From positions 1 through 41,409 of the forward strand of contig CAZVNJ010000018.1 in NCBI GenBank assembly GCA_964628985.1: a stretch of DNA of 41,409 nt. The letters are read 5' to 3'. Positions 31,119 to 40,099 of the stretch are shown here, piece by piece. Made by a program: the position numbers and the translations under genes. Below the pieces are notes generated by a model that saw only the letters and a list, made by a program, of their open reading frames with translations, ran no database searches and had not been told where the DNA came from. The first letter of the stretch is position 1, and each line of letters starts with the position of its first letter. The stretch comes from SURF-43 sp964628985. GTDB lineage: Bacteria > Chloroflexota > Dehalococcoidia > UBA2979.

Positions 31119-32585
31119 ATGGAACTGGCGCACTTGGTCCGCCTGGGCCGCCGCTGGTGGTGGCTGCTCACCGCCGCCGCCGTGCTCGGAGGCCTGGTGG
31201 CCGCGTTCGTCTCCGCCCGGCTCACCCCGACCTACGAGGCCCGGACGGTCCTCCTCGTCGTGCAGCGGCAGGGAGAGGGCGTCGTCCAGCTCAATGACCT
31301 GCAGACCGCCGAGCGGCTTGCGAACACCTTCTCCCGCCTCGTGAGCCTGCGCCCGGTCCTCGAGCGCTCGATCCAGGAGGGCAGCCTCCCCTTCGACGCA
31401 GACGGCCTGGAGGAGCGGCTCCGGGTGGCGAACCCACGCGGTACGCAACTGCTGGAGGTGACCGCCCACGCCTCGAGCGCGGAACTCGCGGCGCGCATGG
31501 CGAACACCGTGGCGCGGGCATTCATCTCGTCGAACGAGGCATCGCTGACCAGCCGCCCCGGACAGGTCTCGGTCGTGGAGGAAGCACTCCCGCCAGCCCG
31601 CCCGGTCTCGCCTCGGCCATGGCTCAACACGGTGCTCGGTGTCACCCTCTTTGCCCTGTCGGCCGCGACCGTGGTCCTGGTCATCGAGTACCTCGACGAC
31701 ACCGTGAAGTCTGGCGCGGACGCCGCGGAACAGACCGGTCTACCGGTGCTCGCGCGCATCGAGCAGTTCGGGCGCCTGCAGAATCCGCGCGAGCAGCTGC
31801 AGGCGGCCAACCGGCCTCGTTCCACCATCGCGGAGGCGTACCGGGCCGCGCGGACGAATCTCTCTTATGCCATGGACCTCGGACGCGACCGGCGTCTCAT
31901 CCTCGTCACCTCTCCGGGGCCCGGTGAAGGGAAGACAACGACGACCGCCAACCTGGCCGTCGTGTTCGGGCTCGCGGGCCATCGCGTCTGCGTGATGGAC
32001 ACGGATTTACGCCGTCCTACGATTCACCGAGTCTTCGGCACCGACAACAGCCGAGGCTTGACGACCCTCCTGCTGGCACGCGAGCCTGACCTCGAACGGT
32101 CCCTCGTGCGCTCGCCCTACATGAACGTCACGATCTTGCCGTCCGGCCCGCTGCCTCCGAACCCGTCTGAGTTGCTCGGGTCGGCGCGAATGCAGGAGAT
32201 CCTGGACTCGCTGCGCGAACGGTTCGACGTGGTGCTCATGGACTCACCGCCGGCGCTCGTTGTCACGGATGCTTCCGTACTCGGGATGCTGGCGGACGGG
32301 CTGCTGTTAGTGGCGCGCGCCGGAAAGACTCGCATGGGCGAACTCCGGGCCACGGTGACTGAACTGGCGCAGACCGGCCGTCCGATCGCTGGGGTGATGC
32401 TGAATCGGGTGCGCGCACGGGACACCGGGTACTACTACCACCAGTACGGCCGAGGCTACGACGCGACCGACCATGTGGTGAGTCCTCCGCGCGTGCGCCT
32501 CCAGGACTTCGCCAGGGAGGCCCGTGAACCAGCGGCCTCTGCCGCTCCCGTGGAGGGCGCGCGCCCCACCGGCACAGGCGACTAG
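31119..32585 (+). CDS. Wzz/BY-kinase fusion (polysaccharide chain-length and tyrosine kinase protein)
   Basis: The protein has 488 residues. A Wzz-type domain has two membrane segments (about 13-32 and 170-190) with a periplasmic or outside part between. The cytosolic kinase follows: Walker A GPGEGKTT (267-274), Walker A' VMDTDLRRP (about 292-300), Walker B VVLMDSPP (371-378), and a Tyr cluster YYYHQYGRGY (438-447) as autophosphorylation sites. These kinases control capsule or exopolysaccharide polymerisation and export. The RBS is weak. A phosphatase gene follows after 15 bases; no glycan-synthesis genes are adjacent in the window, so the export partner must be elsewhere. Confidence 0.93.
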   Translation: MELAHLVRLGRRWWWLLTAAAVLGGLVAAFVSARLTPTYEARTVLLVVQRQGEGVVQLNDLQTAERLANTFSRLVSLRPVLERSIQEGSLPFDADGLEERLRVANPRGTQLLEVTAHASSAELAARMANTVARAFISSNEASLTSRPGQVSVVEEALPPARPVSPRPWLNTVLGVTLFALSAATVVLVIEYLDDTVKSGADAAEQTGLPVLARIEQFGRLQNPREQLQAANRPRSTIAEAYRAARTNLSYAMDLGRDRRLILVTSPGPGEGKTTTTANLAVVFGLAGHRVCVMDTDLRRPTIHRVFGTDNSRGLTTLLLAREPDLERSLVRSPYMNVTILPSGPLPPNPSELLGSARMQEILDSLRERFDVVLMDSPPALVVTDASVLGMLADGLLLVARAGKTRMGELRATVTELAQTGRPIAGVMLNRVRARDTGYYYHQYGRGYDATDHVVSPPRVRLQDFAREAREPAASAAPVEGARPTGTGD

Positions 32586-32600
32586 CACGGCGCGAGCACG

Positions 32601-33098
32601 ATGACGGCGATCGGCGCGATCCTCAGGTTCGTCCGGCGTCCCCCCGCCCTCCCGGTCGACCGCGTAGCCCCGTGGCTCCTCATTGGCCCTGCGCTCGATG
32701 AGGGTGGGTATCGTCGCCTCACGGAACTTGGCGTGACCCATGTCGCGGACCTACGTGAGGAGGCGGCCGACAATGAGGGCGTAATGGGCGCGCTCGGCCT
32801 GCGCTGGATGCGACTCCCCATCCCTGACCGCGCAGCGCCCTCCATCGATGATGTCGAACGCCTGATTGCCTGGTGGGAGGGCGAGCGCTCGGAGGAACGC
32901 GCGCTGTACCTCCATTGCCGTGCCGGGTTCGGACGCACACCGACGGTCGCGATCGCGCTGCTCGTACACAAGGGGATGCCCCTGATGGACGCGCACCGGC
33001 ACGTGCGCGCGGCACGGCCAGCCGCCCAGCCGACGGAGGCGCAGATGGCATTCCTCGAGAGCTTCGCGGACCGCTTCGGAAAGCGCGACTCTCAATAG
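32601..33098 (+). CDS. Dual-specificity protein phosphatase-like protein
   Basis: The protein has 165 residues from ATG at 32601. The catalytic P-loop is HCRAGFGRT (CX5R) preceded by ALYL, and an upstream ITELGVTHVADLREE-like region plus IPDRAAPS (general-acid Asp in the loop) fit the DSP/cyclin-dependent-kinase-inhibitor-3-like phosphatases. It lies 15 bases after the BY-kinase, so it probably reverses kinase phosphorylation, a role more often filled by low-molecular-weight PTPs (Wzb) or PHP-type (CpsB) enzymes. This pairing is inferred from position. It converges with the DUF2723 gene (3-base gap). Confidence 0.9.
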   Translation: MTAIGAILRFVRRPPALPVDRVAPWLLIGPALDEGGYRRLTELGVTHVADLREEAADNEGVMGALGLRWMRLPIPDRAAPSIDDVERLIAWWEGERSEERALYLHCRAGFGRTPTVAIALLVHKGMPLMDAHRHVRAARPAAQPTEAQMAFLESFADRFGKRDSQ

Positions 33099-33101
33099 CC
33101 G

Positions 33102-34412
33102 CTACGGTCTCGGGCCGACCGGGGGCGCAACGAGCCGGATGTCCACGATCGTCACGTCTGGTCGCTCGCGTAAGACTGTCGTGACGTACCAGAGGGGGAA
33201 CGTCTCGTCGTCACGCTCGGTCTGGATGCGGCCGAACTCGGGCACGTCCACGAGCCGTTCGCGTGCCGTATCGAGCAGCGAGGTGTCCCCGCGCAGGGAC
33301 ACCCGGTCGCCCACCCAGACGGCCCAGACCGCAAAGAGCCCGGCGACGGTCACGCTGAAGGCCAGCCTGGTCGCCTGCTCCGGCAAGCGTGCCACCACCC
33401 AATCGACTACAGCGACCAGACCTCCGGCGCTCACGAACGCCAGCGCCATCGTCGTCCCCTGCAGATAGTCGTCGCGCCCCGTCACGCGGTAGCCAGAGAT
33501 GAACAGGGCCAGGAGACCGGCCCAGGCGGCGAGCACGAGCGCGAACCTGGCTTGCGCCCGGACGAGGACGATGGCACCGGGGACGAGGAGGGGCCAGGCG
33601 AACGGGGGCAGTTGGCGTAGCGCACGCCGGACCGTTTCCGGCACGTTCGAGAGCACCACTCCCGGCGACAGGTCGAGCGCCTGCCGGTACGCCGCACCGC
33701 CCAGGTGATCCCGGAGGCCCCGGAACGTGCCCGTGTCTCCCCACGCGATCGGTGCGTCAGCCCGCAGCCAGAGGTAGGCGGCGCTGTAGGCGAGCGGCAG
33801 GAGGAAGAGGCCCGCGCACCATCCGGCCTCCCGGCCTCGCGGCGGGCGGACGCCGAAGAGCGCTGCCACGATCAGCGGCACCGCGAGCGCCAGCCCGGTG
33901 AGGTGACTCGCGACCAGGAGGCCGAGGGCGAGCGCAAACCACCGCCAGGCCCGGCCCTCCACGGCGGCGGAACCCAGGACGAGTGCGAGCGCGGCGAACG
34001 CCGCCTGCATCGCATACACCTCGGTCACGATCGCCTGAGCCCACACGACGGGGGCGAGCCCGAAGAGCAGGCCCGCCGCGGCCGCCCCCCACCACGGTGT
34101 CCCCGGGCGCCACTCGCGGGCCGCGACCGCGACAAGCGCGGCTGCCAGCATCATCAACATGAGCGAGAGGAGGTTTGTCCGGAGCGCCGGTTCGTCGGCC
34201 GGCACGACCTCGAGGGCGATCCGCCCAAGCGTGAGCCACAGCGCCTCACCGGTCGGATGGGCGACGCCCAGGACGGCCGCGACGGAGACGAGTTCGGCGC
34301 TGTCCACGGTCCCGTGCAGGGACGCGATGGACGGGGCGATGGTCCATGCGTAGAGCGCGCCGAGCACCACGGCCACCAGCGCCGCGGACAGTAGGGTGCC
34401 GCGTCCATCCAT
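33102..34412 (-). CDS. DUF2723 multi-pass membrane protein (GT-C/mannosyltransferase-like)
   Basis: The protein has 436 residues from ATG at 34412. It starts with a membrane segment and the family hallmark DSAELVSVAAVLGVAHPTG (usual form DSGE...GIAHPPG), with the catalytic-type Asp after TV. About ten hydrophobic spans follow, then a soluble C-terminal tail of about 70 residues. This is the layout of DUF2723/PMT-like GT-C proteins, which probably transfer sugars from lipid donors outside the membrane. The gene is 30 bases downstream of the M20 peptidase. TACGCT ends 6 bases before the ATG and no RBS is seen. Confidence 0.85.
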   Translation of the reverse strand: MDGRGTLLSAALVAVVLGALYAWTIAPSIASLHGTVDSAELVSVAAVLGVAHPTGEALWLTLGRIALEVVPADEPALRTNLLSLMLMMLAAALVAVAAREWRPGTPWWGAAAAGLLFGLAPVVWAQAIVTEVYAMQAAFAALALVLGSAAVEGRAWRWFALALGLLVASHLTGLALAVPLIVAALFGVRPPRGREAGWCAGLFLLPLAYSAAYLWLRADAPIAWGDTGTFRGLRDHLGGAAYRQALDLSPGVVLSNVPETVRRALRQLPPFAWPLLVPGAIVLVRAQARFALVLAAWAGLLALFISGYRVTGRDDYLQGTTMALAFVSAGGLVAVVDWVVARLPEQATRLAFSVTVAGLFAVWAVWVGDRVSLRGDTSLLDTARERLVDVPEFGRIQTERDDETFPLWYVTTVLRERPDVTIVDIRLVAPPVGPRP

Positions 34413-34442
34413 CGGCGCAGCGTAGCGTCGGACCCGCCAGCC

Positions 34443-35744
34443 TCACAGGCACATGCGCGTCACCACGTCGTACATCAGCTCGCAGCCGAGGTTCAGGTTC
34501 TCGACCGTGAGGAACTCGTCGTTGCCGTGGAACGTGCGTGCCTCTTCCTGGCTGAAGAGGGCCGGGATGAAGCCATAGGCGATGACGCCTCGGGCGCGCA
34601 AGAACCGGCTGTCAGTCGCGCCCATCGTCATCGTCGGCGTGACCACCGCATCCTCGATCGAGGCGTGCACGCTCTCCTCGATCGCGTGGAACAGTTCGGT
34701 GTCCCATGGGACTGGAGGGTTTTCCAGCGGCTCGCGGTTGAACTCCACCGTCACCCCAAACTCCCCGACGATCGCTTCGACGGCGGCCTTCCAGGCATGA
34801 GGGGACTGGCCGGGGAGCAACCGGCAATCGAGGACGGCGCTGCTCTTCGCGGGCAGTACGTTCGCGCGCACCCCCGCGTTCACGACGGTAACGTTCATCG
34901 TGTTCATGAACAGCGGGACCATCCCGCGACGATCCGCAAGGAACGCCTCCAGGCCACCGGCGTCCACGTCCGGGAGCAGGCCCACCGCCGCCAGCCGGCC
35001 GAGATAGGCCATCGGGTCCGGGGTGGGGATGAGGTCGCGCTTCCACTCGTCGAGGCGCACGATCGCCTTCGCCAGGCGCACCATCGAGTTGTCTTCATGG
35101 ACCAGCGAGCCATGCCCCGGCGTCCCGATCGCGGTGAGGTTCAGGCGGGACGCGAACTTCTCGTTGGTCGCCACGCTGAAGACCGGGCGCCCCTCCATGA
35201 CCCGCCCGGCGGCGCCCTCGTTCAGGGCGAACTCGACGTCGACGAGGTCGGGACGGTTCTCGCACAGCCATTGCATCCCGAACTGCGAGCCGTTCTCCTC
35301 GTCGGGGACGGCGCAGAAGACGAGATCTCGCCGGAGGTTCCGACCGGCCTCGACCACCTCGCGCTGGATGAGGAGCATCGCGATGAGCTGCATGATGGCG
35401 CAGCCCTTCATATCCACTGCGCCTCGCCCATAGATCTTTCCATCTTCGACGACGCCCTCGAATGGCGGCTTCGTCCAGAACTCCGCCTCCACCGGGACGA
35501 CGTCGGTGTGGTTGCCCAGCATCAGGCCGCGCTTCGAGCCATCGCCGGGGATGCGCGCGATGAGCGCCTCTCGCCCCGGCAGGATTTCGACGTACTCCGT
35601 CGCGATCCCGGCGGCCTCTAGCAGACCGCCGAGGTAGCGCGCGGCGGGCGTCTCGTCTCCGGGCGGGTTGCGCGTGTCGATCCGTAGGTAGGTGCGCAGG
35701 ACCTCGAGCGCCTCCGAGTGCACAGCCGGCCAGTCGATGGGCAT
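34443..35744 (-). CDS. M20-family metallopeptidase (amidohydrolase)
   Basis: The protein has 433 residues; the ATG follows GAGGAGG. Metal and catalytic residues are visible: His-79 and Asp-81 in GNHTDVVP, Asp-111 in GRGAVDMKG, the Glu pair 149-150 in VPDEENGS, and a late HGND. The dimerisation or lid domain holds GTPGHGS. This is the ArgE/DapE/carboxypeptidase-type di-zinc family, which removes acyl groups or cleaves C-terminal residues. The specific substrate is unknown; its surroundings in the minus-strand run give no clue. Confidence 0.92.
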   Translation of the reverse strand: MPIDWPAVHSEALEVLRTYLRIDTRNPPGDETPAARYLGGLLEAAGIATEYVEILPGREALIARIPGDGSKRGLMLGNHTDVVPVEAEFWTKPPFEGVVEDGKIYGRGAVDMKGCAIMQLIAMLLIQREVVEAGRNLRRDLVFCAVPDEENGSQFGMQWLCENRPDLVDVEFALNEGAAGRVMEGRPVFSVATNEKFASRLNLTAIGTPGHGSLVHEDNSMVRLAKAIVRLDEWKRDLIPTPDPMAYLGRLAAVGLLPDVDAGGLEAFLADRRGMVPLFMNTMNVTVVNAGVRANVLPAKSSAVLDCRLLPGQSPHAWKAAVEAIVGEFGVTVEFNREPLENPPVPWDTELFHAIEESVHASIEDAVVTPTMTMGATDSRFLRARGVIAYGFIPALFSQEEARTFHGNDEFLTVENLNLGCELMYDVVTRMCL

Positions 35745-35810
35745 GGTCCCGCCTCCTCACGCCCTCGGGGGCGGCGGGAGGGTAACACCGAGGGAGGGCG
35801 GGAGCGGAGG

Positions 35811-36548
35811 TTAGTCGTCCTGGCCGTAGTCGTGGTCGGGGTAGTTGACCACCCCGGCCTTCCAGTAGCCGCGCGTGTGCATCGAGGCCAGCGCAAGCCC
35901 GCGCGCCTGGAGGAGGTGCTGGCGGATCCGGCGCATCGTCCCGGACTCGCAGGCGAGGAAGACCTGCCCGGCTCCCTGCGGAAGTTCGATCGAGCGCACG
36001 GCCGTCTCGAGGGCCTCTCCGGGCACCTCGCCGGCGCGCACCCACCATGTCTGCACCTGGGCGGGGCTCGGGAGCGGGCGCTCTTCGGCGACGTCGTCCA
36101 CCTCGGCGATCACAATGGCCCGCGTCGAGGGCGGGAGCGCCTCCAGCACCATTCCCATCGCCGGGACGGCGCAGGCGTCCCCGGCCAGCAGGTGCCATGC
36201 GGCGCTCGGATCGACCGTGTGCCCCCGACCCCCTGGACCGCGTAGTTCGATCGGATCGCCGGGCTTCGCCCCGACCGCCCAGCGCGAGCCGGGACTATCG
36301 CCATGGAGGATGACTTCGATCTCGATCTCGCGCCGCGCCGAGTCGAACCGCTTCGGCGTGTATGCCCGCACTTGGTCCGTGCCCGGCAGCATCACCTTGA
36401 TATGCCCTCCGAGCAGCGGTGTGCCAAACCCTTCGAGGGCATCCCCGCCGAGGGTGATGCGTACCGTCTTCGGCGTAACACGCTCGACCCGTCGCACATC
36501 CACGCTGCGGAAGCGCTTATTCGCGGGCTCAGCGGTTGTGTCAGGCAT
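35811..36548 (-). CDS. Siderophore-interacting-protein-like FAD reductase
   Basis: The protein has 245 residues; the ATG follows GAGGTAACTG. SIP-family features are RAYTPKRFD (FAD-binding RxYT), LLAGDACAVPAMG in the NAD(P)-binding part, and the characteristic C-terminus MHTRGYWKAGVVNYPDHDYG. These flavoproteins reduce ferric siderophores in the cytoplasm to release iron. No siderophore genes are near, so a more general ferric-reductase role is possible. It lies 16 bases after ndk in the same direction. Confidence 0.92.
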   Translation of the reverse strand: MPDTTAEPANKRFRSVDVRRVERVTPKTVRITLGGDALEGFGTPLLGGHIKVMLPGTDQVRAYTPKRFDSARREIEIEVILHGDSPGSRWAVGAKPGDPIELRGPGGRGHTVDPSAAWHLLAGDACAVPAMGMVLEALPPSTRAIVIAEVDDVAEERPLPSPAQVQTWWVRAGEVPGEALETAVRSIELPQGAGQVFLACESGTMRRIRQHLLQARGLALASMHTRGYWKAGVVNYPDHDYGQDD

Positions 36549-36564
36549 CAGTTACCTCGGTTGG

Positions 36565-37017
36565 CTACTGCTCGAAGACCCAGCCATCGGTGGCGCGCTT
36601 CCAGTCGAGGACTGGGAAGCCACGGAACCAGATCTCGACCTCGCGGGCAGCGTCGTCGAGGTTGGCGGAGCCATGGACGAGGTTACGCCCAATCTCGAGG
36701 CCGAAATCGTGGCGGATGGTGCCCGGGTTTGCCTCCACCGGCTTCGTCGAACCCATCGTCTGCCGGCAAGCCGCGACTGCCCCGGTACCCTCGAAGACTG
36801 CGGCGATGATCGGGCAGGCGGTGATGTACTCGATGAGGCCGTTGTAGAACGGCTTGCCGACGTGCTCCGCGTAGTGCTCGGCGGCGATGGCCTGGTCGGC
36901 CTGCACCAGGCGGAGTGCGACGATCTTCAGGCCACGCTGCTCGAACCGCTTCAGGATCTCGAAGGCCAGGCCGCGCTGCATCGCGTCCGGCTTGATCAGG
37001 ACAAGGGTGCGTTCCAT
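36565..37017 (-). CDS. ndk: Nucleoside diphosphate kinase
   Basis: The protein has 150 residues, normal length, with GGAGAGAG upstream of the ATG. It has ERTLVLIKPDAMQRGL at the start, IEYITACPI, GSTKPVEANPGTIR and the active-site RNLVHGSANLDDA with the phosphorylated His-115; the usual HGSDS has become HGSAN. It transfers phosphate from ATP to nucleoside diphosphates. It lies in a minus-strand run between tsaB and the SIP-like gene. Confidence 0.97.
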   Translation of the reverse strand: MERTLVLIKPDAMQRGLAFEILKRFEQRGLKIVALRLVQADQAIAAEHYAEHVGKPFYNGLIEYITACPIIAAVFEGTGAVAACRQTMGSTKPVEANPGTIRHDFGLEIGRNLVHGSANLDDAAREVEIWFRGFPVLDWKRATDGWVFEQ

Positions 37018-37047
37018 GGTGCTGCTCTCTCCGCGCTCGTCGCTTCG

Positions 37048-37743
37048 CTATCGCTGCCTGGGTGGCGTGATCGAAGGCGGACGGAGGTAGACCGCGTCCA
37101 CCACCCCCGCGTCCCCGAACAGGCCCCGTGCCCGTGCGATCCGCACGAGGTACGCCGCACGGGGCATCGCCCGCGCATCAGTGTCGCCGCCGCGCGCCGC
37201 AATGTCTCGCACCTCCCGCAGAGCCTCGGTCAGTTCCCCCACCCAGATCGAGGGCTGCGGGGCATCTCGCGTGACATCGGCGGGACGGCCGATGTGCGGC
37301 TCGGCGTACACCGTTGGCAGGTCGCCGTGCACGAGGCCCGGCGCATAGCCGGCCCAGGCAATCGCCTCCGGCCCGGCGTCGTGCACGGCGACCACCACCG
37401 GGCCGCCGGGCCGCAGGTGTGGCCACGCGTCCGCCTCCAGCCTTCCGACGCCGGCGAGCGGGACCCCAAGGCCCATCGCGAGGCCCTGTGCCGTGGCGAT
37501 CCCCGTGCGAAGGCCACCGTACTGCCCGGGCCCCACGCACACGGCGATCCGCGCGATCTCCTGGCGTGCTACATGGGCGCCGCCAAGCAGCGCGTCAATC
37601 GCACCCAGCAATTCCTGTGACATGGTCGACTCGACCTGCCACTGGTGCTCGGCGACCACGCGGTCACCATCCAGGAGCGCGACGGAGGCACGATCGGCAG
37701 CCGTGTCGATGCCCAGGTCGTAGCGTCGAGCCAACTCAACCAC
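37048..37743 (-). CDS. tsaB: tRNA t6A biosynthesis protein TsaB
   Basis: The protein has 231 residues from GTG at 37743, which overlaps the tsaE 3' end by 8 bases. The TsaB pattern is LGIDTAADRASVALLDG, AVCVGPGQYGGLRTGIATAQGLA (usual GPGSFTGLRIG) and the terminal DAVYLRPPS. TsaB is the scaffold partner of TsaD and TsaE in forming N6-threonylcarbamoyl adenosine at position 37 of ANN-decoding tRNAs. TsaD is not in the window. Coupling to tsaE supports the assignment. Confidence 0.93.
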   Translation of the reverse strand: MVELARRYDLGIDTAADRASVALLDGDRVVAEHQWQVESTMSQELLGAIDALLGGAHVARQEIARIAVCVGPGQYGGLRTGIATAQGLAMGLGVPLAGVGRLEADAWPHLRPGGPVVVAVHDAGPEAIAWAGYAPGLVHGDLPTVYAEPHIGRPADVTRDAPQPSIWVGELTEALREVRDIAARGGDTDARAMPRAAYLVRIARARGLFGDAGVVDAVYLRPPSITPPRQR

Positions 37744-38215
37744 GCGCGCCCAGCCCGTCTAACACTCGGTCGTACCGCGCACTCTGTGAGGCGATGGTGA
37801 TGCGTCTCTGCTTCGGTTCGCCGTCGATGGCTTCGATGACGACCAACAGATGGGCCGACGGGAGCACGCCCATTCCGCGCTCCGGCCACTCCACGAGCAG
37901 CACCCCATCGTGCGCCTCCTCCGCCAGATGAAGGTCCACCACTTCGGCGGGATCGGTGAGGCGGTAGAGGTCGGCGTGGTAGAGACGGCGCGGCCCCTCG
38001 TGGCGCGCGAGGAGCACGAAGGTGGGGCTCGTGACGGGCGTCTCCACTTTCAGCCCCTGGCCGACGCCCTGCGCGAAGGCCGTCTTGCCAGCGCCCAGCG
38101 TTCCCTGCAGGAACACGATGTCGCCCTCGCGCAGCATCTTGGCCACGCGGCGGCCGAGCGCGCGCGTCTGGGCAACGCCGGTCGTGACGATCGTGGTGCG
38201 GTTCGCCGTGCTCAC
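37736..38215 (-). CDS. tsaE: tRNA t6A biosynthesis ATPase TsaE
   Basis: The protein has 159 residues from GTG at 38215, only 9 bases after the thiL stop. The P-loop is GTLGAGKT (38-45), followed by PVTSPTFVLLARHEG, YHADLYRL and LLVEWPERG, the set that defines TsaE. It drives ATP-dependent cycling of the TsaBDE complex. The RBS is weak, so translation may depend on thiL. Confidence 0.96.
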   Translation of the reverse strand: MSTANRTTIVTTGVAQTRALGRRVAKMLREGDIVFLQGTLGAGKTAFAQGVGQGLKVETPVTSPTFVLLARHEGPRRLYHADLYRLTDPAEVVDLHLAEEAHDGVLLVEWPERGMGVLPSAHLLVVIEAIDGEPKQRRITIASQSARYDRVLDGLGARG

Positions 38216-38224
38216 GGATCGAGG

Positions 38225-39256
38225 TTAGGAGCGCCGCTCGCCAGAGTCGCGTGTCTGGTCCCAACCGCGGCGTGGCGGCTCGTACGGCTCGCCATCCGGC
38301 CCCCACACCACCACTTCACCCGGGTGTTCCGTGACTACGCGGCCGACGAGCGTAACCGGCACCTCGGGCGTGTCGAGACCGACGAGCAGATCCCGGCGCC
38401 CTATGAGGATCAATTCGAAGTCCTCGCCACCACCGAGGGCAAGGTCGAGGGCAGCCTGCGCCCCCAGTGCCTCGAGCGCAGCAGGGTGAAGCGGCAACGA
38501 GGCCGCGGCCACCTCGATCCCCACCCCCGAGGCGACGGCGATGTGGCCGAGGTCCTGGACGAGCCCGTCCGAGATGTCCATGCCGCAGCGGAGGCCACGT
38601 GCCGCCGCCGTACGCCCGAGTTCGACCCGCGCCTCAGGCCGGCGGTGCGCCAGTAGCAGCATCTCGATCCCCACCTCGGCGGCGCGCCCCGCCTCGATGA
38701 GCTCCAGGCCGGCCGCCGAGGCCCCCGGCATCCCGGACACCGCCACGAAGTCGCCGGCGCGGGCGCGCGAGCGACGGAGCAGCGGGGCATCGCCCGGGCC
38801 CCCCTCCACGCGGCCGTACGCCGCGATGCTGAGCGAGGTCACGGGGCCCCGGACGATGTCACCGCCCGCGACCCGCACGCCGTGGACACGGCAGGACTCC
38901 GCGATCCCGTCCACGAGGCCATCGAGGTCGTCGACGGTGAGCGCCGGGCCCAGCGTGATGGCGATGAGGAGGTACGAGGGGTCGGCCCCCATCGCCGCGA
39001 GGTCGCTGACATTCGCAGTGACGGCACGCCAGCCGACATCCCCCCACGCCATCGTGTCCGCGCGCCAGTGCGTGCCTTCCACCAGGGCGTCGATCGTCCC
39101 CACGGCCAGGGCGTCGTGGGTTCGCCAGACTGCGGCATCGTCACCGGGCGGCACGACGAGGTCGCGGGCCGCTGCCTCACCCAGCCGCTCGACGATCCGG
39201 TCGATGAGGACGAACTCGCCCGCGCCATGCGTTGAAGGGTTGTGTGGGAAGGGCAT
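38225..39256 (-). CDS. thiL: Thiamine-monophosphate kinase
   Basis: The protein has 343 residues from ATG at 39256, 5 bases after the enoyl-CoA hydratase stop; the longer frame to 39463 lies within that gene. Motifs are GDDAAVW, ANVSDLAAMGADP, VAGGDIVRG, GMDISDGLVQDLGHIA and GGGEDFELILIG, the full PurM/ThiL nucleotide and metal pattern. It phosphorylates thiamine phosphate to thiamine pyrophosphate. A ThiL-TsaE-TsaB order is common in bacteria. Confidence 0.96.
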   Translation of the reverse strand: MPFPHNPSTHGAGEFVLIDRIVERLGEAAARDLVVPPGDDAAVWRTHDALAVGTIDALVEGTHWRADTMAWGDVGWRAVTANVSDLAAMGADPSYLLIAITLGPALTVDDLDGLVDGIAESCRVHGVRVAGGDIVRGPVTSLSIAAYGRVEGGPGDAPLLRRSRARAGDFVAVSGMPGASAAGLELIEAGRAAEVGIEMLLLAHRRPEARVELGRTAAARGLRCGMDISDGLVQDLGHIAVASGVGIEVAAASLPLHPAALEALGAQAALDLALGGGEDFELILIGRRDLLVGLDTPEVPVTLVGRVVTEHPGEVVVWGPDGEPYEPPRRGWDQTRDSGERRS

Positions 39257-39261
39257 GACGC

Positions 39262-40044
39262 TCAGTTGCCCTTGAATTCGGGGCGGCGCTTCTCGCGGAA
39301 AGCGGCAGCGCCCTCGGCGGAGTCCTGCGCGCCGCGCGAAAGCAGAGCGGCGAAGGAGTTGAGCGCGAAAGCCGTGTCCACGGATTGGTTCATGCCGTGG
39401 TGCAACTGGTACTTCTGGAACCCCAGCACCTTGGTCGGCCCGTTCAGGAAGCGCCCTGACCACCGAGCCGCGGCGACATCGAGGTCGACCGCGGGTACCG
39501 CCTCGGTCACCAGTCCGATGTGCTCCGCCTCCTCGCCGGTGACTGGGTCGCCGGTCAAGAGCAGTTCATGGGCCTTGCCGAAGCCGACGTACCGAGCGAC
39601 GAGCGCGGTCCCTCCGGTGATACCTCGCTGGACGAAGGGGAATCCGATACGGGCGTCGCTCGCAGCAACGCGAATGTCGGCGGCCAGCGCAATCATGGCC
39701 CCCGCGCCCACGGCGTGTCCGTGCAGGACCGCAACCACAGGCTTGCGGATGTCGTAGATCGCGTTGAAGAGGCGCTCATACCCCTGCTCACGACGGAGCG
39801 TGAAGTCCATCGCCGCACGCGCCTCGGGGTCCCCCATTCCACCGAGGTCATCGCCCGCACAGAAGGCGCGCCCCCGTCCGCGCAGCAACACCACGCGGAC
39901 GGTGGGATCTGCCTCCCACGCGCCGAGCTGGCGGCAGGCGACCTCGATCAGTTCGGTATTCAGGGCATTGAGCCGGTCCGGCCGGTTGAGCCAGAGCGTG
40001 GCCTCACCACCCGCGCGCACGGCCTGGACCACTGGCTCCACCAC
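39262..40044 (-). CDS. Enoyl-CoA hydratase/isomerase family protein
   Basis: The protein has 260 residues from GTG at 40044, preceded by GAGGCGGGGG. Crotonase signs are LNRPDRLNALNTEL, the oxyanion segments GRGRAFCAGDDLGGMG and LHGHAVGAGAMIALAADIRVA, then ARIGFPFVQRGITGG. A Gly-Gly-Thr follows at the usual catalytic Glu position, so the hydratase reaction is uncertain; it may act as another crotonase-fold enzyme such as an isomerase. The substrate is an acyl-CoA thioester by family. It is directly upstream of thiL. Confidence 0.92.
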   Translation of the reverse strand: MVEPVVQAVRAGGEATLWLNRPDRLNALNTELIEVACRQLGAWEADPTVRVVLLRGRGRAFCAGDDLGGMGDPEARAAMDFTLRREQGYERLFNAIYDIRKPVVAVLHGHAVGAGAMIALAADIRVAASDARIGFPFVQRGITGGTALVARYVGFGKAHELLLTGDPVTGEEAEHIGLVTEAVPAVDLDVAAARWSGRFLNGPTKVLGFQKYQLHHGMNQSVDTAFALNSFAALLSRGAQDSAEGAAAFREKRRPEFKGN

Positions 40045-40099
40045 AGCACACCCCCGCCTCGACTACCGGCCTTGCCGGAGTGTACGCAGGCGTCGAGTG

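Noticed and set aside
33705..34394. 229-residue plus-strand frame within the DUF2723 gene
   Set aside because: Composition is Arg/Glu/Pro-rich, typical of antisense shadows in high-GC DNA.
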